From Chloroflexota bacterium (GTDB lineage: Bacteria; Chloroflexota; Anaerolineae; Anaerolineales; Anaerolineaceae), in the NCBI GenBank assembly GCA_016887485.1, contig CP069394.1, forward strand, positions 2,356,001 through 2,420,000: a stretch of 64,000 bases of DNA, written 5' to 3'. Below the pieces are notes generated by a model, which did no database searches, was not told where the DNA came from, and saw nothing but the letters and a program-made list of their open reading frames with translations. Every line of letters begins with the position of its first letter. The stretch's first letter is position 1. The translations under genes and the position numbers were made by a program. Shown piece after piece: positions 42,137 through 51,919 of the stretch.

Positions 42137-42302
42137 CTATGTAGGGTGTGCACCTCTTTTGTGCGCACCAATTCTGAGATTGCTTCCTCCGCCTGCGGCT
42201 CCGTCGCAATGACAAGAGGGTTGTGTGCCCTGTAATTTGATTAGTCATTGCGAGCTGTGCGACATAGCCCCCGAAGTGAAACGGAGCGGGGAGCAACCTA
42301 CT
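42137..42302. repeat. Single copy of the composite intergenic repeat
   Basis: GTAGGGTGTGCACCTCTTTTGTGCGCACC (42140-42168), then GAGATTGCTTCC...GTCGCAATGACA, then GTCATTGCGAGC...GAAACGGAGCGGGGAGCAA. The same parts make up the array at 39.7-40.5 kb. Confidence 0.75.
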
Positions 42303-43265
42303 TTAATTGATCAGCCGCTCCTGATACTTCCCCGCAAAAAGGGCTGGGGTGCCGCCGGTATGCCAGAAGAGGACCGTATCCTCTTTTGGAAAATATCCCT
42401 GGCGGATCAGGTCGATCAGCCCCGCGGCAGCCCGTCCGGTGTAGACAGGGTCGAGCATCAGAGCTTCCAGGCGGGCAAAAAGCTGTATGGCTTCTATTTC
42501 CATTTCACCCATAATGGCATAACCTTCACCGGTGTAATTGTCGTTGACCAGTGCCTCTTCCGGAGAGAAAGTAAAGGATTCCCCCAGGAACGCTGCGGTT
42601 TGGTTTGCTAGATCTGCCACCCGTGGCCTTAACACCTCTGCGGGTTCGTCCACGCTAATGCCGAGGATCTTACCCTTGTAGCCGCTCATCCGTGCGCCAA
42701 CCAGCATCCCGGCCTGCGTGCCGCCGGAGGAGCTGGGGAAGACGATCCAATCCGGATCACAGTTCTGCTCCGCCAGTTCCAGCATGGCGTTCACATAGCC
42801 GCTCGCGCCGATTGGGTTGGAACCGCCATAAGGGATCAGGTAAGGTTGGCGGCCATCCGATTTAGCCTGTTCATAGACTTCTGCCAGTTTAGTTTGCACG
42901 TTGTCACGTTCGGTGAAGACCAGTTCGCCTCCCAGCAGGTGAAACAGGAAATGGTTGCCATCCGGCGGGTTGGGCGGCTCACCAAAGAGGACCAGGATGC
43001 ATTCCATCCCGAATTTGGCGGCTGTGGCGACCGTCTGGCGGCAGTGATTGGATTGGACAGCACCGGCAGTGATCAAGGTCTTTGCGCCCTGATTTTGAGC
43101 GTCCGCCAGCAGGTATTCCAGCTTACGGGTTTTATTGCCGCCAAAAGCCAGTCCGGTTTGGTCGTCACGTTTGACCCAAAGACGAGGACCGTTCAGGGTT
43201 TGGGTCAGCCGGGGCATTTCTTCCACCGGCGTGGGTAGATGGGCAAAGTGAAGTCGCTCTATCAT
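42303..43265 (-). CDS. D-cysteine desulfhydrase / ACC deaminase family PLP enzyme
   Basis: About 320 residues. PLP Lys is in FGGNKTRKLEYLLADA, followed by the GAVQSNHCRQTVATAAKFGM motif (substrate binding Asn). SSSGGTQAGMLVG is the phosphate-binding glycine loop. The family includes D-cysteine desulfhydrase, which turns D-cysteine to pyruvate, sulfide and ammonia, and ACC deaminase. The exact substrate is not settled. The start at 43265 overlaps the FemAB stop (ATGA). A longer reading frame upstream lies over the FemAB gene and is rejected. Confidence 0.88.
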   Translation of the reverse strand: MIERLHFAHLPTPVEEMPRLTQTLNGPRLWVKRDDQTGLAFGGNKTRKLEYLLADAQNQGAKTLITAGAVQSNHCRQTVATAAKFGMECILVLFGEPPNPPDGNHFLFHLLGGELVFTERDNVQTKLAEVYEQAKSDGRQPYLIPYGGSNPIGASGYVNAMLELAEQNCDPDWIVFPSSSGGTQAGMLVGARMSGYKGKILGISVDEPAEVLRPRVADLANQTAAFLGESFTFSPEEALVNDNYTGEGYAIMGEMEIEAIQLFARLEALMLDPVYTGRAAAGLIDLIRQGYFPKEDTVLFWHTGGTPALFAGKYQERLIN

Positions 43266-44398
43266 GCGTCCAGTCCTTGCTTGGTTTCCGATTTTCCCCG
43301 ACGGCGCATCAAATCCAGAATTTTTGGAAGAATCCGGTTGTAGAGCCAGTAGATGACAGGCCGCACGGGATAGTCCCAGGCACCGAGGGTTCGGTGCACT
43401 GTGCCGCCAAAGCCATCTTTGAAGCGGTAAACGCCCCACATCGGGTCGCTCTTGTCGAATTCATCCGGTGCGCCCCAGAGGTCATATAAGGTGCAGCCCT
43501 TGGTTTTGGCCCGCAGCATGGCTTCCCATTGCAGGCGGTAGGTGAACATTTTCTCGCGGTGTTCATCCAGTGACATGCCATAGATATACCAGGCCTGCTC
43601 GCCAAAAGTGAAGATCACCACTGCGCCGACCGGTTCTCCTTCCACTTCCGCAATTAGAGGTTCTGCCAGCCCGGCCTCAAAGAATGTGCGCCAAACGTAG
43701 GCGTAATAGTCCTTACCGCGGATCAAGAAGTCATCTCGAACGGAGGTGTGGGCATACATCCGGTAGAGCAGGTCGATATCATCCATGCCGCCAACCCGGA
43801 CGGTCACCCCTCGCCGCTCTGCCAGGCGGATATTGTAGCGGGTCTTGGATTTCATTTTTGCCAGGAGGGCTTCTTCGTCCTCCTGTAAATCAAGGATGAC
43901 TGTGTTGCGGAATTGGATCTGGTCATTCGAGAAAACCCATCCCCGCCGGACGAGATCATCTCTGAAATCCAGGCCGATGCTGTAATCTGTGTCTTTCTCA
44001 GTGCCAGGTTGGCCATATGCCAGAACGAGAGCGGGATCGATCTTGAGGAAGATGGCACCCTTGCGGCGGGCATAGTTTTGCAGATCGTCAATGACCTGGT
44101 TTGCCAAAGGCTGATTGTCATAATCCAGCATGGGACCGCGGGGAACGTACATCACGCTCATTTTCAACGCGAACCCACCAAGGCGGATGCTGCGCTGTAA
44201 TAACAGCGCACCGGCGCAAACCGTGCCTTTTTGATCTCGCCAAACGAGGGGATGGGCTTGCCAGCCGACCTGTGCCTTGACCTGTCCCCATTGCCAGGTT
44301 TGCAGGGCATGGGCGCCCTCCAGATTGACGATCAGATCATTCCAATCCTTGGGTTGTGTGACTTCGACGGTTTCCATCCGGTAGGTCGGTGTGGTCAT
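43262..44398 (-). CDS. FemAB/FemX-type aminoacyltransferase (first in pair, downstream)
   Basis: 378 residues with two GNAT-like lobes. ALQTWQWGQVKAQVGWQAHPL, YVPRGPMLDYDN, MKSKTRYNIRLAERRGVTV and YGMSLDEHREKMFTYRLQWEAMLRAKTKGCTLYDLWGAP are FemAB landmarks. FemX/FemAB add amino acids to the peptidoglycan stem using tRNA, but relatives in polysaccharide clusters may have other acceptors. It overlaps the upstream paralogue by ATGA. The two share motif order and about the same spacing. Confidence 0.9.
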   Translation of the reverse strand: MTTPTYRMETVEVTQPKDWNDLIVNLEGAHALQTWQWGQVKAQVGWQAHPLVWRDQKGTVCAGALLLQRSIRLGGFALKMSVMYVPRGPMLDYDNQPLANQVIDDLQNYARRKGAIFLKIDPALVLAYGQPGTEKDTDYSIGLDFRDDLVRRGWVFSNDQIQFRNTVILDLQEDEEALLAKMKSKTRYNIRLAERRGVTVRVGGMDDIDLLYRMYAHTSVRDDFLIRGKDYYAYVWRTFFEAGLAEPLIAEVEGEPVGAVVIFTFGEQAWYIYGMSLDEHREKMFTYRLQWEAMLRAKTKGCTLYDLWGAPDEFDKSDPMWGVYRFKDGFGGTVHRTLGAWDYPVRPVIYWLYNRILPKILDLMRRRGKSETKQGLDA

Positions 44399-45396
44399 GC
44401 GGGGGTGTTCCCTTTCCCTCCGGTGTAAATCTGATAGAGCTTGTAGAGCAGGGGCATATAGACCTTATCCCAGGTGCCGATTGTACGCCGCACCTCGCCG
44501 CCGAAGCCGCGCTTGAAGCGGTAAACACCCCAAAGACCATCTGAGCGATCTGCGAATTTCGCTTCCAGTTCGGATTCGGGTTGGTCAGGAACGCCCCAGA
44601 GGTCATAGGTCCGGCAGCCTTTTTCTTTGGCCCAGCGCATGGCCTCCCATTGAAGCAGATAGGTGGGCATCCGGTTGCGTTCACGGTTATTGGATGCACC
44701 ATAGAGGTACCAGGCGGTATTGCCCTGTGCAAAGGCCATCAATCCCGCCAGAGGTTGGCCTTCGTGACTGGCCATCAGCAGGGTGCAGGTGCCATCGGGG
44801 GCAAAATGATCATAGGCAGCCTGGTAATAGTCCAGGCTGTGAATGCCAAAGGCATCCCGTTCACCGGTGGTTTCCATCAGTTGGTGGAAAGCGCTGACAT
44901 CACTGTTTTGTTGGATGATCACGTCCTTGCGCTGTGCCAGGCGGATGTTATAGCGGGTCTTGGGCTTCATCGCAGCCAGCCAGTCCTCTTCGGTTCCGCT
45001 GATATCAATCAGAACGGTGCGGGGAGGCTGGGTGGTCTGTTGGCTGGGTTGGAAACCGGGCAGGTGGGTTTCGGTGAAATCATCCGGAACAGGTTCCCAG
45101 ATTTCCGGTTCCACTCGCAGGAATATAGCATGGCGCTCTCGGCTGAGGGCATCCACTGCTTCCCAGAGCTTAGGCCAATCGCCTGTCCCGACCGGGCCGC
45201 GGGGGACATAGGCTACGGTGAGCCCAAGAGGCAGGCGCCGGAAGAGGATCATCACGCCCAGGTCACCCTGGCGTAAATATTCCGGTGTCCAGCCATAATC
45301 ACTTTTCAGGTCGCCCCAATTGGGGGTTTGCAGGAGGTGGGCATCCGGGTGTTTTTGAATGAACGCATCCCATTCTGCTTTGGTAAGCTTGGTCAT
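44395..45396 (-). CDS. FemAB/FemX-type aminoacyltransferase (paralogue)
   Basis: 333 residues. Landmarks LLQTPNWGDLKSDYGW, VAYVPRGPVGTGD, MKPKTRYNIRLAQRKDVII and YGASNNRERNRMPTYLLQWEAMRWAKEKGCRTYDLWGVPD repeat those of the downstream gene, so a tandem duplication is plain. It likely adds amino acids to cell-wall precursors or a linked envelope polymer. It sits 73 bases after the dehydratase gene... in transcription order it follows the sugar dehydratase. Confidence 0.9.
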   Translation of the reverse strand: MTKLTKAEWDAFIQKHPDAHLLQTPNWGDLKSDYGWTPEYLRQGDLGVMILFRRLPLGLTVAYVPRGPVGTGDWPKLWEAVDALSRERHAIFLRVEPEIWEPVPDDFTETHLPGFQPSQQTTQPPRTVLIDISGTEEDWLAAMKPKTRYNIRLAQRKDVIIQQNSDVSAFHQLMETTGERDAFGIHSLDYYQAAYDHFAPDGTCTLLMASHEGQPLAGLMAFAQGNTAWYLYGASNNRERNRMPTYLLQWEAMRWAKEKGCRTYDLWGVPDQPESELEAKFADRSDGLWGVYRFKRGFGGEVRRTIGTWDKVYMPLLYKLYQIYTGGKGNTPA

Positions 45397-45469
45397 GATT
45401 TCCTTCTAAAAGTTGATCGCAAAATTAGTCGATTGGATCAACAAGATTATTTGAATGAATTAAGGGGCA

Positions 45470-47368
45470 TTATTCTACCATATCCAGATGTGCACTCTGG
45501 GCCTGAATGGCCGCGCCAGGGATTGTCTGGCTGAGAATCTCAAGGATCTCTTCGGGTTTCCCAGCATGCGCCAGGGTCACGAGTTTATCCAGAATGGCGT
45601 TGAGCTCGTCGCTCGAAAGGGCTTCTTCACTGTCCACCTGGTTGATATCTGGGTGATTGGTATGGGAATAGGCGAAGCCCTGGTCCCAGAGGTCTTCGCT
45701 GAGTTTCTCGCCGGGACGGATGCCCGTATAGATGATTTCGATATCCTTGTTTGGCTCAAGCCCGGAAAGCCGAATTAGGTCTTCGGCGAGGTCCTGAATC
45801 TTCACCTGCTCACCCATATTCAGGACATATGCCTCTCCACCCTGGCTCATCGCCGAGGCTTGCAGCACGAGATGTACCGCTTCGGGGATTGTCATGAAAT
45901 AACGTTTCATTTCAGGGTGGGTTATGGTGATCGGACCGCCTTTTGCGATTTGGCGCTTGAAGCGGGGAACCACACTGCCCCGGCTGCCCAAAACATTACC
46001 AAAGCGGACGACCGTGAAAGCTTTATGGTGGGTTCGGGCGGCATTGAGCACGATCATCTCGGCCAGGCGTTTGGTGGCGCCCATCACGTTGACTGGGCGG
46101 ATTGCCTTGTCGGTGGAGATCATCACCAGACGCTGGACGTCAAATTCCAGGGCTGCCGTGACAATATTACGCGTGCCCAGGATGTTATTGGTGATGGCTT
46201 CTTCGATGTTGCTTTCCATCAACGGGACGTGTTTATGGGCGGCTGCGTGAAAAAGCACCTCTGGCTGCCAGCGTTCAAAAAGAATTTGCAGACGGCCAAG
46301 ATCGCGCACATCGGCGATCAGGGGCTGGGTCTCAAGGCTGGGATGGTTATCTCGAAGTTCAAGCATGGTCTCAAAGATGCTGTTTTCACCATGACCGAGG
46401 AGCAGGATTCGGGCGGGTTGGGATTGGGCGATTTGCCGGCAGAGTTCCCGGCCGATTGATCCACCGGCACCGGTCACCATGACGGTCTTGCCCCTGAGCA
46501 CTTCACCCAAGGCAGTGGAGTCCATGTGGACCTGTTCACGCCGCAAAAGGTCGGAAATATCCACTTCACGCAGGCGGCTGACATTCACCACACCACCCAG
46601 TAGTTCATACAAGCCGGGCATTGTGCGGAATGGCACCCCTTGCTGGCGGCAGGCATCGGCGACTTGTCGGAGGATCTTGCCGGATGCGCTGGGGATGGCA
46701 ATGACCACCTCGTCTACAGGTCGGGTCTCCAGCACTCGATCTATCTGGGATAGTGAGGCTAAAACCTTGATGCTATGAATTTCACTGTTCAATTTGGCTG
46801 GGTCATCATCAATGAATCCAATGGGATTCATATTCAACTGGGGGTTCTTTTGCAGTTCGCGGACCACCATCGCACCGGCATCCCCAGCCCCAATCACCAG
46901 GACATCTTTTTGTTGATGCTTATTTTTCTTGGCGCCGTGGGCTGCGGTTGATGTTGTCTCAGCCACCAGCCGGAAAATGAAGCGCAAACCGCCAACGAAT
47001 AGGATGGATAATAACCAATCAATGACCAATACCGAACGGGGAAAGCCAGTGAAAACATCGGTGGCGAATAAAGTGATCATGATCGCGGAAACGATGATGG
47101 AGGCCGTTGAGACGGCCATGATGATCAAAACCAATTCACGGATGCTGGCATAACGCCACAAACGGCGATAGATTCCAAAGAAATAGTAAATAATCGGTTT
47201 GATAACGATGACAAGCCCCAGCATCCAGAGCAGCGAAATTCGATAGGTATCAAAGATGGCGAACAGTTCCAGGCGGATGATGAAGCTGGCCATGACGGAA
47301 ACCAGACTCAAGAAGATATCCCCCATCAGCAAATAGCGATTACGTATGCGTCTTCCAAATATATCCAT
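45470..47368 (-). CDS. Membrane nucleoside-diphosphate sugar 4,6-dehydratase (CapD/PglF/WbpM type)
   Basis: 632 residues. Four membrane helices at the N-terminus (about 10-115) lead to a CoA-binding-like domain (LVIGAGDAGAMVVRELQKN) and a short-chain dehydratase domain with TGAGGSIGRELCRQI for NAD and ISTDKAIRPVNVMGATKRLAEM for catalysis (Thr-Asp-Lys, Met and Lys). Such enzymes turn UDP-GlcNAc into a 4-keto-6-deoxy sugar for surface glycans. The gene follows the sugar transferase in the operon. Confidence 0.94.
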   Translation of the reverse strand: MDIFGRRIRNRYLLMGDIFLSLVSVMASFIIRLELFAIFDTYRISLLWMLGLVIVIKPIIYYFFGIYRRLWRYASIRELVLIIMAVSTASIIVSAIMITLFATDVFTGFPRSVLVIDWLLSILFVGGLRFIFRLVAETTSTAAHGAKKNKHQQKDVLVIGAGDAGAMVVRELQKNPQLNMNPIGFIDDDPAKLNSEIHSIKVLASLSQIDRVLETRPVDEVVIAIPSASGKILRQVADACRQQGVPFRTMPGLYELLGGVVNVSRLREVDISDLLRREQVHMDSTALGEVLRGKTVMVTGAGGSIGRELCRQIAQSQPARILLLGHGENSIFETMLELRDNHPSLETQPLIADVRDLGRLQILFERWQPEVLFHAAAHKHVPLMESNIEEAITNNILGTRNIVTAALEFDVQRLVMISTDKAIRPVNVMGATKRLAEMIVLNAARTHHKAFTVVRFGNVLGSRGSVVPRFKRQIAKGGPITITHPEMKRYFMTIPEAVHLVLQASAMSQGGEAYVLNMGEQVKIQDLAEDLIRLSGLEPNKDIEIIYTGIRPGEKLSEDLWDQGFAYSHTNHPDINQVDSEEALSSDELNAILDKLVTLAHAGKPEEILEILSQTIPGAAIQAQSAHLDMVE

Positions 47369-47386
47369 AAGGGGTTCTTCCTGGGG

Positions 47387-48805
47387 TTATTGGCCTTTAA
47401 AACCGATGACCGATCCCACGGTGCGCAGGATGATGGCGATATCCATAAGGATGGTGCGGTGCTCAATATAATAGAGATCGTATTCCAGTTTGATGGCGGT
47501 TTCTTTGACGTTCCCGGCATATTTTTGATTGATCTGAGCCCAGCCGGTGATGCCCGGTTTGACCAATAGACGTGCCCGGTAGAAGGGCAGGGCTTTTTGA
47601 AATTGCTCCACCATCTGCGGCCTTTCGGCCCGAGGGCCCACCAGGCTGACTTCACCCCGAATGACATTGATAAATTGGGGGAGTTCATCCAGATGCGTTT
47701 TTCGTAGGAACCAACCTACCTTGGTGACCCTATCGTCGTTTTCTTCGGTCATCCGTGCCTGGCCATCTTTTTCGGCATCCACCTTCATGGTGCGGAATTT
47801 AATGATATTGAAGGATTGTCCACCTCGGCAGAGCCTTTCCTGCTGGAGGAAGATGGGGAAGCCGGATTCGAGAATGATAGCGAGCGCTATCAGCGGGAAA
47901 AGGGACGCCATAATCATGAAACCGATCAAGCCCCCAGCAAAGTCAATTAACCGTTTGGAAAGCTGATAGGCCAGGCCAGTGTGGGCTTTCTCCACGAACG
48001 ATCGCACGATCCATTCCGCTTCGAGCAGGAAAATGGGAACGCGGGAAAGAATTTCTTCATAGATCACCGGCATGGAGGTCAGGTTGACACCCTGTTCTTG
48101 GGCCGCGAGAATTGCCTGGAACATTCGGCCGTGCATTTTTCCCGTGATGGCCAGGATCAGGTCGGTGATTTCCTGTTCTTCAATGATTCGAGGTAGATCC
48201 TGACTATCACCGAGAACAGTATATTGACCAACTTGGGTTCCCTTTAGTGATTCGTCATCGTCTATCAGCCCTGCCATAAAGAACGGCTCTGGTGATTGCG
48301 CATCAATCACATTCACGATGGCCTGACCGGCTTTCCCTGCACCAACGATCAACACCCGCCGTTGAAGGGCAGGTGCGGTAAAAATCCGGATATAAATCAT
48401 CCGCCAGGCAAGGGTAAGGAGGGCGACGGCGATAATGAAGACTGCGACACCCCGGCGGGGGAGTGAGTTGGGTGGGGATGTGAAATAGATCAGCAGATAG
48501 GCAAGCCCATTGATCAGGGTTGCCAACCCGATTCCCTTCAAAGTATCCACGGGCTTGCTGGCCCGGTGCATATCATACAACTCGACCAGCAGGATAATCC
48601 AGAAGAACGGCAGCATGAAGAACCAAACAGGAGGCCTTTGGGTGATGAATTCCAGGGAGAATTCCATCCAGGCATCACCAGCCGCCCAGTAATAGAGCGC
48701 AAAAAACAGCGCTACGGCTGCCATTATGACGTCACCTATGAAAAGGATAAAGACTCTCTCAGAGGCGCGTAAATACCATCGTCGTGGCCGAGATTGCGAT
48801 TTCAT
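47387..48805 (-). CDS. Exopolysaccharide polyprenyl-phosphate sugar-1-phosphate transferase
   Basis: 472 residues. About five N-terminal membrane helices, a CoA-binding-like domain (VLIVGAGKAGQAIVNVID) and the C-terminal phosphoglycosyltransferase (KRLIDFAGGLIGFMIMASLFPLIALAIIL and FRTMKVDAE, LDELPQFINVIRGEVSLVGPRAERPQ). The last motif is the Asp-Glu pair and PRP signature of WbaP/WcaJ. It loads the first sugar onto undecaprenyl phosphate. It follows the GT2 gene. Confidence 0.94.
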   Translation of the reverse strand: MKSQSRPRRWYLRASERVFILFIGDVIMAAVALFFALYYWAAGDAWMEFSLEFITQRPPVWFFMLPFFWIILLVELYDMHRASKPVDTLKGIGLATLINGLAYLLIYFTSPPNSLPRRGVAVFIIAVALLTLAWRMIYIRIFTAPALQRRVLIVGAGKAGQAIVNVIDAQSPEPFFMAGLIDDDESLKGTQVGQYTVLGDSQDLPRIIEEQEITDLILAITGKMHGRMFQAILAAQEQGVNLTSMPVIYEEILSRVPIFLLEAEWIVRSFVEKAHTGLAYQLSKRLIDFAGGLIGFMIMASLFPLIALAIILESGFPIFLQQERLCRGGQSFNIIKFRTMKVDAEKDGQARMTEENDDRVTKVGWFLRKTHLDELPQFINVIRGEVSLVGPRAERPQMVEQFQKALPFYRARLLVKPGITGWAQINQKYAGNVKETAIKLEYDLYYIEHRTILMDIAIILRTVGSVIGFKGQ

Positions 48806-48825
48806 ATTTTACATTTTAACATTTA

Positions 48826-49833
48826 TTACGATTTTGGGGGAGAAACCTGGCTCCAAAGAAACCCAGTTCCCCAGGAAAAGTGCATGGTGGCGATTGCCAG
48901 AGGGACTCCGATCAACACGGCGGTGTCTTTTTTCCGGATTCCCAGTTGGATGCCCGCTAAAAGCAGGACAAAGGCATAAATTGCCAGGATTCCGCTCAGG
49001 GCCCAGCGTGCCAGACCGAGGAAGGGGGAGGCCACCAGCAGGATTGCCAGCCCGAGGACAAAGAGAGGCGGCAAGGCCTGACGCCAGCGCAGGGTTTGCG
49101 GGTAACGACGGAGCATTTGGCGTTTCCAGTAACCATAGCGCCAATATTGACGTGCCAGCGCACGCAGATTGTGACGGGCAAAATAGGCGGATCGGATCTG
49201 CGGATCGAGCCAGACCTGACCGCCCGATTCACGCACCCGGGCGTTGAATTCGTAATCTTCGTTGGCGAGCAGGGTTTCATCATAGAGGCCGATCTTGTCA
49301 ATCAGCTCGCACTTGAAGGCGCCAAACGGGACGGTATCCACGGTGCCGGCCTGATCGGTGAAACGATATCGAGCATCACCCACGCCGATTGGATGTCCGG
49401 CGGCTGCGGCAATACTTCGGCCAATCCAATTATCGCTGCCAGGTTGGATATCCCAAACGCCACCGACATTTTGACCCAATCCGGCTTCCAATGCCGCGAC
49501 GGAACGGGCGACATACTCATCATGGGGTTTGGAATGGGCATCCAGCCGTACGATGATCTCACCGTGCGAGGCTTTGATGGCGGAATTGAGGGCTGCCGGG
49601 ATGCTGTGGGTGTGATCTTCGATCAGGACCACTTGCAGCTCGGGATGTTCAGCCTGCCATTCAGCGATGGCTGCCTGGGTGCCGTCGTTGGAGCCGCCAT
49701 CTGCAATGACGACCTCCATATTTTCGGCAGGGAAGGATTGGCCCAATAAGCCATCCAGTAGAGGCTTAATGGTCCGCTGTTCGTTATAACAGGGAATGAT
49801 TACAGAGACTTGGCGTTTCAGTGTGTTAGTCAT
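48826..49833 (-). CDS. Family 2 glycosyltransferase (succinoglycan ExoA-like)
   Basis: 335 residues. GT-A domain with VSVIIPCYNEQRTIKPLLDGL, VIADGGSNDGT (metal-binding Asp area), IIVRLDAHSKPHDEYV (Asp-x-Asp/His) and ANEDYEFNARVRESGG (Glu-Asp-Tyr). One to three membrane helices are at the C-terminus (about 265-315). It adds a sugar to a lipid-linked chain on the cytoplasmic side. The ATG overlaps the kinase stop by four bases (ATGA). Confidence 0.92.
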   Translation of the reverse strand: MTNTLKRQVSVIIPCYNEQRTIKPLLDGLLGQSFPAENMEVVIADGGSNDGTQAAIAEWQAEHPELQVVLIEDHTHSIPAALNSAIKASHGEIIVRLDAHSKPHDEYVARSVAALEAGLGQNVGGVWDIQPGSDNWIGRSIAAAAGHPIGVGDARYRFTDQAGTVDTVPFGAFKCELIDKIGLYDETLLANEDYEFNARVRESGGQVWLDPQIRSAYFARHNLRALARQYWRYGYWKRQMLRRYPQTLRWRQALPPLFVLGLAILLVASPFLGLARWALSGILAIYAFVLLLAGIQLGIRKKDTAVLIGVPLAIATMHFSWGTGFLWSQVSPPKS

Positions 49834-51227
49834 TGTTGTAGAGGTATTTTTACCACAAAATGACTGCCTTCCCCAGGTTGACTTGTGACGGAAAGCTCTC
49901 CGTCGTGGGCCTGGACGATTTGCTGGCAGATAGCCAGGCCCAGCCCGTAGCCGCGGACCTCTCCGCCTGTCCGGGCTTTATCCACCTGGTAAAAGCGCTC
50001 GAAGATTCGGTTTTGCTCGTCCTTGGGGATTCCCTTTCCTGAGTCAATTACATGGATCCACACTGTTTCTCCATTGAGTTCGCAGCGAAGGGTGATTCTT
50101 CCACCAGCGGGCGTGAACTTCAGGGCGTTATCCAGAAGGTTATCCAGCAGCTGCATCAGGCGGTCCGGGTCACCGTAGACAAAAGCGGGGGTTTCTGATT
50201 TTCGCATGTCAAATTGAATACCGGCAGCTTCCGTTCGGGGTGTGAATTTATGTTGGGCGGCGTCCAAAAGCGGGTTGATATCCAATGTCTCAAATGAAAA
50301 GGCGATGGATCCGGCTTCCAGCTTGGTCAGGGTCAACAGGTCCTGGACCAGGCGATGCATTCGGGCGGTTTCCATGCCGATCACATCCGCAGCCTGGGCC
50401 AGCTCTTCGGGGGAATGGGCGGTGCCATCCTGAATGGCGCGGGCGAACCCCTGGATGGAGGTCAGCGGCGTCTTGAGTTCATGCGAAACATTGGCGATGA
50501 AGTCCTTTTGGGATTGCTGGCTTTCCTGCACCTGGTGGGTCATGGTATTGAAAGAGGCGGCCAGTTGGCGGACTTCTTCGGGCCCTTCCAGCGGGATAGG
50601 ATGGGCGCGGCCATCGGCAACCTGCCGGGCTTCCCGGCTGATTCGCCGTAAGGGCGCTGTGATCCAGCGCGACATGAGCAATGACAGGATGAAGGCTACC
50701 AGCAGTGCAAGCAGACCAGCCTGTGCAAGGGGGGCCAGGTATTGATCGCGGAAGATGGTGACAATTTGAAAACGGGGGCGGCTGACTGCAAAAAAGGCTA
50801 GTCGGTCTTGGTTGATCCGCTCGATGATGTAATACCAATTCTGTTTTGCGGAATCGCGATAAAAATTCGGCAGGGTGCCAATTTCCGTGAGGATTGGTGT
50901 GTCGCCAAATTCGGGCAGGTTAGCACCTTCCACATTCAGTGAATCGGCCACCACCCGTCCGTCATTGGTTAGCACCACGATCCGCCCGCGGATTTGGTTG
51001 GTGTTATTGACGAGTAAGGTTTGGAGGATATCTGCGTCCAGGTCGCCCACGGATTGCAGCCTGGGCAGGGCATTGACCCGCAGGGCTTGTAGGTTGATGG
51101 CGGCTTGTTGAAGCGGGATATTGCCGCGGTAGACCACCAGCACGATAGCTGTGCCCACCACAAACAGCACCAAGCCGATCAGCAGGGCGTAGGTCAACCA
51201 CAAGCGGGAACGCAGAGAATTAAACAT
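49830..51227 (-). CDS. HAMP-containing sensor histidine kinase
   Basis: 465 residues. Membrane segments at about 9-32 and 172-192 enclose a periplasmic sensor. HAMP follows (SRWITAPLRRISREARQVADG), then HisKA with His in VSHELKTPLTSIQGFARA (about 248) and ATPase boxes LDNALKFTPAGG, DSGKGIPKDE and GYGLGLAICQQIV. Paired with the regulator upstream; the start overlaps its TGA by one base. Placed in front of the polysaccharide genes, so it may control surface glycan output. Confidence 0.92.
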   Translation of the reverse strand: MFNSLRSRLWLTYALLIGLVLFVVGTAIVLVVYRGNIPLQQAAINLQALRVNALPRLQSVGDLDADILQTLLVNNTNQIRGRIVVLTNDGRVVADSLNVEGANLPEFGDTPILTEIGTLPNFYRDSAKQNWYYIIERINQDRLAFFAVSRPRFQIVTIFRDQYLAPLAQAGLLALLVAFILSLLMSRWITAPLRRISREARQVADGRAHPIPLEGPEEVRQLAASFNTMTHQVQESQQSQKDFIANVSHELKTPLTSIQGFARAIQDGTAHSPEELAQAADVIGMETARMHRLVQDLLTLTKLEAGSIAFSFETLDINPLLDAAQHKFTPRTEAAGIQFDMRKSETPAFVYGDPDRLMQLLDNLLDNALKFTPAGGRITLRCELNGETVWIHVIDSGKGIPKDEQNRIFERFYQVDKARTGGEVRGYGLGLAICQQIVQAHDGELSVTSQPGEGSHFVVKIPLQQ

Positions 51228-51910
51228 CAGACAACCAGCTTATAGCCGATGCCGGTGACCGTCTCGATTTGGATTTCACTGGCTGCGATCTTGCGGCGCA
51301 GCTGGGCGATGTGCACATCAACGGTCCGGGTCTGACCATAGAAGTCATAGCCCCAGGCTTTGCTCAGCAGTTGTTCACGGCTGAGGACGATACCCTTGTT
51401 TTCGGCCAGGACTTTTAGGACTTCAAACTCCTGCGTACGCAGTTCTATTAGGTTGCCGTTGATGCGGATTTCACGTCCGGCGAGATTTATTTCCAGATCA
51501 CCAATTTGAAGCGGCTCTTCAGCGGCCTGCAGTTGAGGTGGGACGCCCCGGCGCAGGACAGCCCGCACCCGTGCAACCAGCTCACGGGGATTGAAGGGCT
51601 TGGTCAGGTAGTCATCCGCGCCAAGTTCCAGTCCTAGGATCTTGTCGATATCATCATCACGAGCGGTGACCATGATGATCGGTACGGAGTTGTCTTCCGC
51701 ACGCAGGCGCCGGCAGACTTCAAAGCCATCCACCTGCGGAAGCATTACATCTAAAACCACCAGGTCGGGATGTTGGCTGCGTACAGCGTCCAGTGCTTTT
51801 TGACCGTTGCCAACGGAGCTTACGGCGTAACCATCGCGTTCGAGGTAGAGCCGCGCCAGTTGAACAATATTGGGTTCGTCATCCACGACCAGAATTTGTT
51901 GCTTATCCAT
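51227..51910 (-). CDS. OmpR-family response regulator
   Basis: 227 residues. Receiver with DDEPN, phospho-Asp in LVVLDVMLPQVDG (about 54), Lys in YLTKPFNPREL, and a winged helix ending QTRTVDVHIAQLRRKI...TVTGIGYKLV. It lies nine bases after ridA and is fused to the kinase by a one-base overlap. It is a second two-component pair, separate from PhoB/PhoR. Confidence 0.94.
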   Translation of the reverse strand: MDKQQILVVDDEPNIVQLARLYLERDGYAVSSVGNGQKALDAVRSQHPDLVVLDVMLPQVDGFEVCRRLRAEDNSVPIIMVTARDDDIDKILGLELGADDYLTKPFNPRELVARVRAVLRRGVPPQLQAAEEPLQIGDLEINLAGREIRINGNLIELRTQEFEVLKVLAENKGIVLSREQLLSKAWGYDFYGQTRTVDVHIAQLRRKIAASEIQIETVTGIGYKLVV

Positions 51911-51919
51911 TAATTTGGC

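Noticed and set aside
43266-43439. 58-residue N-terminal extension of the D-cysteine desulfhydrase-type protein
   Set aside because: It lies over the FemAB gene in another frame and does not match the family. ATG 43265 overlaps the FemAB stop as in coupled genes.
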